From Lasiosphaeria ovina (Eukaryota; Ascomycota; Sordariomycetes; Sordariales; Lasiosphaeriaceae), in the NCBI GenBank assembly GCA_033439765.1, contig JAULSN010000004.1:3110001-3174000 (forward strand): a stretch of 64,000 nucleotides of DNA. Reading direction: 5' to 3'. Of the stretch, positions 58,791 through 64,000 are shown piece by piece. Both the position numbers and the translations under genes were made by a program. Within the stretch, counting starts at the first letter, position 1; each line of letters begins with the position of its first letter. Below the pieces are notes generated by a model. The model was not told the DNA's origin. It saw only the letters and a list, made by a program, of their open reading frames with translations, and did not search any database.

Positions 58791-60349
58791 ACCAGGGAGG
58801 TATATACTTTGGCAGCACGGATAATGGCCCGAGCCGTTCATGGATAGCATTTGAAAGGAGCGGGTCATTACGTGACGTGATGGCGTCTAAACGAAGACTG
58901 GTTTGCATTGTTTCTGGGGCGCTGGGATGCTTTTGAACTTCCAAACGTGTGAATGGGGCCGAGTGGCGGCAAATGGCGTTGAAAATAAGTCTACGTCGAC
59001 GGTGGAATTGGTTACCTACACTATGTGTATCTATAATTGTTATATATCGTAGCCTGGAAAAGGTAGAGTCGGGAAAGTAATGCAAAAGTGCAGAAAAGCG
59101 TCGAGGCATCAAACTAATATACCTATTCTTCAACTCTTTAATTAGAAAGTTCGGTGGTCGGTTGATGACGAATACAGAGTGGGAGGAAACACAAACCCTA
59201 CTGCTGTAGCTGGTTTCAAGACACGATAATGGGACGTTGTCGCAAGCCCATCCCTATTTCCGCGCCTTGGTTTTCGCGCTTCTTGTTCCGTGCGGTGCTT
59301 ACTTCGGAGCCACCGAGCACTGGCTGGAGAACATTCGTATACTCACAAAATCGGAAGACTCGGGATAGGGGAATCTGTGATAGGGATGTTCTATTTGCCA
59401 GGTTGATTGATAGAGTCGTAGAGCGATATTTCACGGGCGCTTGCAATAGTACCGCTGAAGACTTCGTAAAAAGGCCCCCAAATCCTCCCTGTGGATGAGA
59501 CTTGTTCGGCGGCTACCGATGTTTGCTTGAACGTTTCCTCACGCTTTCCATTTGGGCGGCCGTTTTCTGTTGCCCAAGACCCGCTAAATGTATGGGCACC
59601 TCACTTGTAGTACGTCTAGGTGGTAATGAAATTAAAATGCCGTGTGTATTCAATCCCGAACCAAACCGCCGTATAAAGTGAGTGCTCCATCTACCTGGGT
59701 AAAGCGTTAGTTCGATAGACAGGAATTTATGCCTAAGGTGCCATATCAGCGCGGCTCCGACTATTATAGGTGTCCCAACTCGACTTCAGGATCGGTTTCC
59801 GGGGTTGACGGATTAGAGTGAAAAGGAGTTTTCCGCTAGTGGATGAAGTGGAGTGGAGCCCCCCAGCACGCACACCTCAGCTGGGAAGGAGCTGATGGGT
59901 CTGGACCCACACCTGCCCACCTCCCACACCTGCTTTTGGGTTTGGCTCTGGCACCGGTCGCTCGGCCGGGCTAGCGTCCAATACTGTGTAGAGACGGCGA
60001 GAGCCCCCATTCATTGGGATCCCTTTTTCATCCTTCGCTACCTACGAATCGCACAACCCGACTTCGATCTCGACACGGCGCCCAAGCCAGCAAATCCGAA
60101 CCCGAACCCGACCTGGCAACGGCCAGCGCGACCAAGTCTGTTCTGTCACGCGTCTGACAGCATCCGATTTCCACTCGCTGGGGGCTCGTTTCCAGGCTGC
60201 TTTGATGCAATCCGCAGAATAAGACCGAGCGGCCCCCCTCCAGGCCTTCGTGTCGTGCTGCGTGCTTGCTTGAGCTGCGTGCTTGTTGCGTCTCAATCAA
60301 CCCTAATCCCAACCTCCATGGATTATGACGATCGCCGCCACCTATAACC
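58791..60349. other. Intergenic between ecm14 and the Sec7 gene
   Basis: These 1.56 kb hold the ecm14 3' flank and the promoter and 5' UTR of the Sec7 gene, with a short uORF near its end. No other gene was recognised. Confidence 0.6.
60318..60347 (+). promoter_or_regulatory. Nine-codon uORF just before the Sec7 gene start
   Basis: ATG at 60318 in context CTCCATGG encodes MDYDDRRHL and stops with TAA at 60345-60347, two bases before the main ATG at 60350. If it lies in the mRNA it would reduce translation or allow reinitiation. Whether transcription starts upstream of it is not shown. Confidence 0.5.
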
Positions 60350-63300
60350 ATGCCCTTCCTACGACGCCGTGGCAACATCAGCGAGTCCGACATGCGGCGC
60401 TTCTCGCTGCTTGACAGTCTTGCCGTGCCCAAACAGCCCCTCTCCCGCTCTGGCTCCGCGTCCGATCTTCCCGCCCTGGCTGCCGTCCAGGAAGATGTTC
60501 CCGCCCTCGTCGTCCCCACCTCTCCCTCGACGCCCCGCGGAGATAGCATGTCTTCGTCGTCGGACCGTGTAGCTTCCTCGACCGACGACGCCGCCAACCG
60601 ACCTGCATTCCCCATGTCGCAGGAGGACAGCAACAGACATCGCCGGTTTTCCATGCTGAGGTTCCGTAATGCGTCCGACTCTCAGCTGGCCACCAAGGCG
60701 AAGATGCACGCGGCAACAGAAAAGCCCCCGCCACTCCCCCGTCGTATGTGGCATTCAGTTGCGTCGCGCGCCCGCGATGCTAGGCCGAGTTTACATCAGC
60801 AAGTGCTTACACACGAACGCACAGCTCCAGAGATTATCACCACTGCCCCCACATTTGATCTCACGGCACCGCGGAAGAAGGAAAGCCGGCTGAAACTCCC
60901 GGGAATCCGCATCCGACGATCAGGCGAGCTCCCTAGGATTGACCAAGAGGACGAGATGGGCGGCGGTGCGACGGGCATGGCCAAGGGACAAAAGTCCCTG
61001 GCCCCCGATGATAGTTCAGGGAGCAAGCACAGCGTGACGTTTGACGAACCGAGGCGGCCAGCGTCGTCGCACCACCCTCCGGCCTACGGCGACGACCATA
61101 CCACAACACTTGCGTTACCCATCAACAGGCTGTCCGAGTCGTCAAGATCCGATGCGAGCTCGGGAGACAGGGTCTATGGAAGTACCACTACGACTACCCA
61201 CACGGTCCATACCACAACCACGTTCTTCAGACTCGGGCGTAGGAAGCAGAAGCGTCCTGAGCCGCTGTTTCCCATTGCCCATCTTCAACCGAAGAGTAAA
61301 TCGTCACTTACTCAAGACTCGGATGTCTCTAGGCCGTCTATATCTGCTTCCACTCCGACTGCCATTTCCGAATCGGTAGAACAATCACCCTCCAAGTCTC
61401 CACACCCATCTCAGGTTACCCCGACGCCGTCAAGACCATCGTCGAGAGCCGGGGCCTCCACCACTCCTACAGGCCCAGCCCTTGCTCTGCTTACCAGGTC
61501 CGGCGCATCTCCAGCGACTGCGCTGTTTCGACCGGGCTCAAGGCATTCCGGACACTCGTCACCAACCCGAACATATATGCACAAGAGGGGTAGATCCTCG
61601 ACCTTGAGCTCCTTGGGGAGGAACTCTCCCAGGGAGTCCATTGACGAGCACTTAGCTCCGCCGACCACCAGGACGTCGATATCGACAGGCCGGAAGAGTT
61701 TCGGCGACCTTTTGGGTCTGAGTCGCCTTCGGCAAAACTCGGATTCAACACCGGGTCGGCAAGGAACGCTAACGCCTGCAACGCCAGGCTCAAACACATC
61801 CAAGAACAATTCTCTTCAGTTGCCGAGGAATTCGATCATTCTACCTGAGCGCCGGGAAGATGACACGCCTGCCAAGTATCTCGAACGTCTGCTAGAGGTT
61901 GTCAGCAGGAGTGTGATAGCGGCCGCTGTCTCTAAGAGTGCGGATACCTTTTCGCAATCCGTACTACGAAGTTACATGCGGAGCTTCAGATTCTTCGAAG
62001 ACCCGATGGACATGGCTATCAGAAAGCTACTCATGGAGGCCGAGTTGCCCAAGGAGACTCAGCAAATCGACCGAACTTTGCAGGCGTTTGCCAATCGATA
62101 TCACGAATGCAACCCGGGAATCTATTCTCATCCAGACCAGGCCTACTTTATCGCTTTCTCTCTTTTGATTCTCCACACGGATGTTTTCAACAAGAACAAC
62201 AAGCACAAGATGCAGAAGGCGGACTACTTGAAGAACACACGCGGCGAAGGCCTCTTTGATGAAATACTCGAGGTCTTTTATGACAATATTGCCTACACGC
62301 CGTTCATTCATGTTGAGGACGACTTGGATATCAACGGCGAGCGGATCGTCGCCCACAAGGCCAAGAAGAAGTCGCTGTTTCCCACTGCTACCCCCGACCC
62401 GGCGAAAAGAGTTGCGAAGGAGCCTATCGACCCGTACACGTTGATCATTGACAACAGGTTGGACATCTTACGGCCCAACCTGAAAGAAGTGATGCATCTG
62501 GACGACCCATACAGCTATCTTGGGACGGCCAAGTCGCTCAACATGAAGGAACTTCAAAAGACATTTTTCAAGACTGGCGTCTTGCAGATTGTCTCGGCGA
62601 GATCTCGCCCGGATGCCTTCATGACGGAGAAGACATCCACCAACCCAGACGCCGCACATCCGGGAATTGTTGACATAAAAATTACCAAGGTCGGATTGAT
62701 ATGGCGAAAAGACCCTAAGAAGAAGAAGACCAGATCCCCGTGGCAGGAGTGGGGCGCCATCCTCACAGGAGCCCAGCTCTACTTCTTCCGCAATACGGCG
62801 TGGATCAAGAGCTTGATGCACCAGTATGAGAGCCACATCAAAAAAGGCCACGACGGGGATCCCTGCATCTTCAAGCCACCCCTGGACACGTTTAAACCCG
62901 ATGCTCTGATGTCAACGGATGGTGCCGTGGCACTGATGGACTCAAGCTACAAAAAGCACAAGCACGCGTTTGTTTACGTCAGGCATGGCGGCTTTGAGGA
63001 AGTCCTTCTCGCCGAAGATGAAGAGGAGATGAATGATTGGCTGGCAAAGCTGAATTATGCAGCAGCTTTCAGGTCATCAGGAGTCCGGATGAGAGGCGTG
63101 GTGGGGAGTAGCTACGATGGGCAGGGGCGGCGAGCTATTCGGAGACTGGACACGGACAGCGCCCAGTGGGTCCAAACACCCACGGGCGAGGTGATGGTGT
63201 CGCGCAGCCGGATAGACCACAAGATGGTTCAAGACATATTGGCTGCGCGGCGGGACATCATGATCCAGAAGATTGCCGATGCGAACGAGAAGCTGAAGGA

Positions 63301-64000
63301 AGCCGAGGTTACCCTCGAATCCCAACTTCGGAACTCCAGACATCTGCAGATTCTGGCTCCAATCCAGCCAAAAACCCGCGAGCATATGCTTCTCTCGGCG
63401 GCACGGATGGCGGCACAGCTGAAGTGGACTCGCATGGAGATTTGGAAACTCAAATGTCATCGAGACATCCTGCTGATGGACCTCGAGGAAGAGAACCAGC
63501 AGCTCGGCCTTGCTGTCGACACTGGTTTGGAGCTTTCGGAGAAACCGATAACAAGGGAGAACTCCAAGACGAGCACCATCTCGCCTCCTCAAAAGAGTCC
63601 TCAATCTCCAAACAATATCCCCATCACGAGAACTTCCACCCTCACCGGAACTGCGAAGTCTGATGAGGATTCGTCACCGATGACGGACGTCTTTCAGACG
63701 CCTCCGACCAGTGCCACGGGTTCCAGCTTCCACAAACCCACAAACTCGTGGGAGTTGCCCGGTCTGACCTTTGAACAAGTGAATCTCCGCAAGGCATCGG
63801 TCTCTAGTGCAATCTCCAATCTGTCTTTGCCGGCAACGCCGCCTAGGAATGTGGCCAGCCCAAGCACCCCGGCTTCGACCGCTCCTCCCGAGGCATCTAA
63901 GCGTGATCCATCAGAAGAGGCCGAAGTCGATGCAGACGAACGTGTTCTCTTGGAGCGGACGGGATTGATCGAGCCGGAGCTTTCTCGCGACCCTTCGCGC
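60350..64000 (+). CDS. Sec7-PH Arf guanine-nucleotide exchange factor (Efa6/Yel1/Syt1 type), 3' end missing
   Basis: Exons are 60350-60743 and 60825 to beyond 64000. The visible part is 1190 aa and open at the right edge. The 81-base intron has GTATGT and ends CACAG. The N-terminal about 475 residues are Ser/Pro/Arg-rich and disordered-looking. A Sec7 domain (about 480-632) has YMRSFRFFEDPMDMAIRKLL, the LPKETQQIDR motif with the expected catalytic glutamate finger E542, and YFIAFSLLILHTDVFNKNNK. A PH domain follows (about 750-880: KVGLIWRKDPKKKKTRSPWQ ... FVYVRHGGFEEVLLAEDEEE with NDWLAKLNYAAAFR). Then comes a helical coiled region (KLKEAEVTLESQL) and a Ser/Thr-rich tail. It activates Arf-type GTPases at membranes. 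The exact member (Efa6 versus Yel1 or Syt1) is unsure. Confidence 0.9.
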   Translation, partial: MPFLRRRGNISESDMRRFSLLDSLAVPKQPLSRSGSASDLPALAAVQEDVPALVVPTSPSTPRGDSMSSSSDRVASSTDDAANRPAFPMSQEDSNRHRRFSMLRFRNASDSQLATKAKMHAATEKPPPLPRRMWHSVASRARDARPSLHQQVLTHERTAPEIITTAPTFDLTAPRKKESRLKLPGIRIRRSGELPRIDQEDEMGGGATGMAKGQKSLAPDDSSGSKHSVTFDEPRRPASSHHPPAYGDDHTTTLALPINRLSESSRSDASSGDRVYGSTTTTTHTVHTTTTFFRLGRRKQKRPEPLFPIAHLQPKSKSSLTQDSDVSRPSISASTPTAISESVEQSPSKSPHPSQVTPTPSRPSSRAGASTTPTGPALALLTRSGASPATALFRPGSRHSGHSSPTRTYMHKRGRSSTLSSLGRNSPRESIDEHLAPPTTRTSISTGRKSFGDLLGLSRLRQNSDSTPGRQGTLTPATPGSNTSKNNSLQLPRNSIILPERREDDTPAKYLERLLEVVSRSVIAAAVSKSADTFSQSVLRSYMRSFRFFEDPMDMAIRKLLMEAELPKETQQIDRTLQAFANRYHECNPGIYSHPDQAYFIAFSLLILHTDVFNKNNKHKMQKADYLKNTRGEGLFDEILEVFYDNIAYTPFIHVEDDLDINGERIVAHKAKKKSLFPTATPDPAKRVAKEPIDPYTLIIDNRLDILRPNLKEVMHLDDPYSYLGTAKSLNMKELQKTFFKTGVLQIVSARSRPDAFMTEKTSTNPDAAHPGIVDIKITKVGLIWRKDPKKKKTRSPWQEWGAILTGAQLYFFRNTAWIKSLMHQYESHIKKGHDGDPCIFKPPLDTFKPDALMSTDGAVALMDSSYKKHKHAFVYVRHGGFEEVLLAEDEEEMNDWLAKLNYAAAFRSSGVRMRGVVGSSYDGQGRRAIRRLDTDSAQWVQTPTGEVMVSRSRIDHKMVQDILAARRDIMIQKIADANEKLKEAEVTLESQLRNSRHLQILAPIQPKTREHMLLSAARMAAQLKWTRMEIWKLKCHRDILLMDLEEENQQLGLAVDTGLELSEKPITRENSKTSTISPPQKSPQSPNNIPITRTSTLTGTAKSDEDSSPMTDVFQTPPTSATGSSFHKPTNSWELPGLTFEQVNLRKASVSSAISNLSLPATPPRNVASPSTPASTAPPEASKRDPSEEAEVDADERVLLERTGLIEPELSRDPSR

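Noticed and set aside
1..64000. Mobile elements, RIP-degraded islands, CRISPR arrays, secondary-metabolite cluster
   Set aside because: I saw no transposase, reverse transcriptase, terminal repeats, strongly AT-rich RIP island, regular spaced repeats or PKS/NRPS-type genes.

Overview
This window is nuclear DNA from a filamentous ascomycete (Pezizomycotina, most likely a Sordariomycete). The reasons are: short spliceosomal introns of mostly 50-100 bases with GT..AG ends and CTAAC/CTGAC branch points, Kozak-like starts, no operons, and a gene set with COMPASS Shg1, Ams2/Spt21, Ecm14, Alb1, a complex I accessory subunit and an Efa6/Yel1-type Sec7 protein. I see no transposon, CRISPR array, rRNA or convincing tRNA. 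The species cannot be fixed from the sequence alone.

Left part (0-23 kb). A head-to-head pair of mitoribosomal genes comes first (uL4m on minus, mL38 on plus). A large RhoGAP gene and the AMPK gamma subunit snf4 follow, both on minus. Next are vac8 (plus), a second head-to-head mitochondrial pair (imp1 on minus, mitochondrial IF3 on plus), eIF2B delta (plus) and a small complex I subunit (minus). Five of these nine genes serve mitochondria.

Middle (23-44 kb). A COMPASS Shg1-type protein with a very long RD/RS-rich tail (plus), a TPT/nucleotide-sugar-type transporter with a six-base microexon (minus), Ubp1-type deubiquitinase (minus), Alb1 (plus), an ATF/CREB bZIP factor (minus) preceded by a 4.4 kb gene-free stretch, and rfa3 (plus) with MCB-like boxes upstream.

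Right part (44-64 kb). An Ams2/Spt21-type GATA protein (minus), an AIF-like FAD oxidoreductase (minus), a secreted GPI-anchored PEBP-like protein (minus), an unknown conserved-looking protein (minus), the Ecm14 pseudo-carboxypeptidase (plus), and a Sec7-PH Arf GEF (plus) that runs off the right edge.

These are mostly housekeeping genes in an ordinary arrangement. I did not find a gene cluster that looks like a new system. The points most worth a second look are the six-base microexon, a frame-preserving intron that splits the zinc-binding knuckle of the GATA protein, CCAAT motif clusters in the promoters of mitochondrial genes, a nine-codon uORF ending two bases before the Sec7 gene start, and the RD-rich Shg1 tail. 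Exon borders were set by eye from splice signals, phase and family conservation. Every model sums to a whole number of codons.
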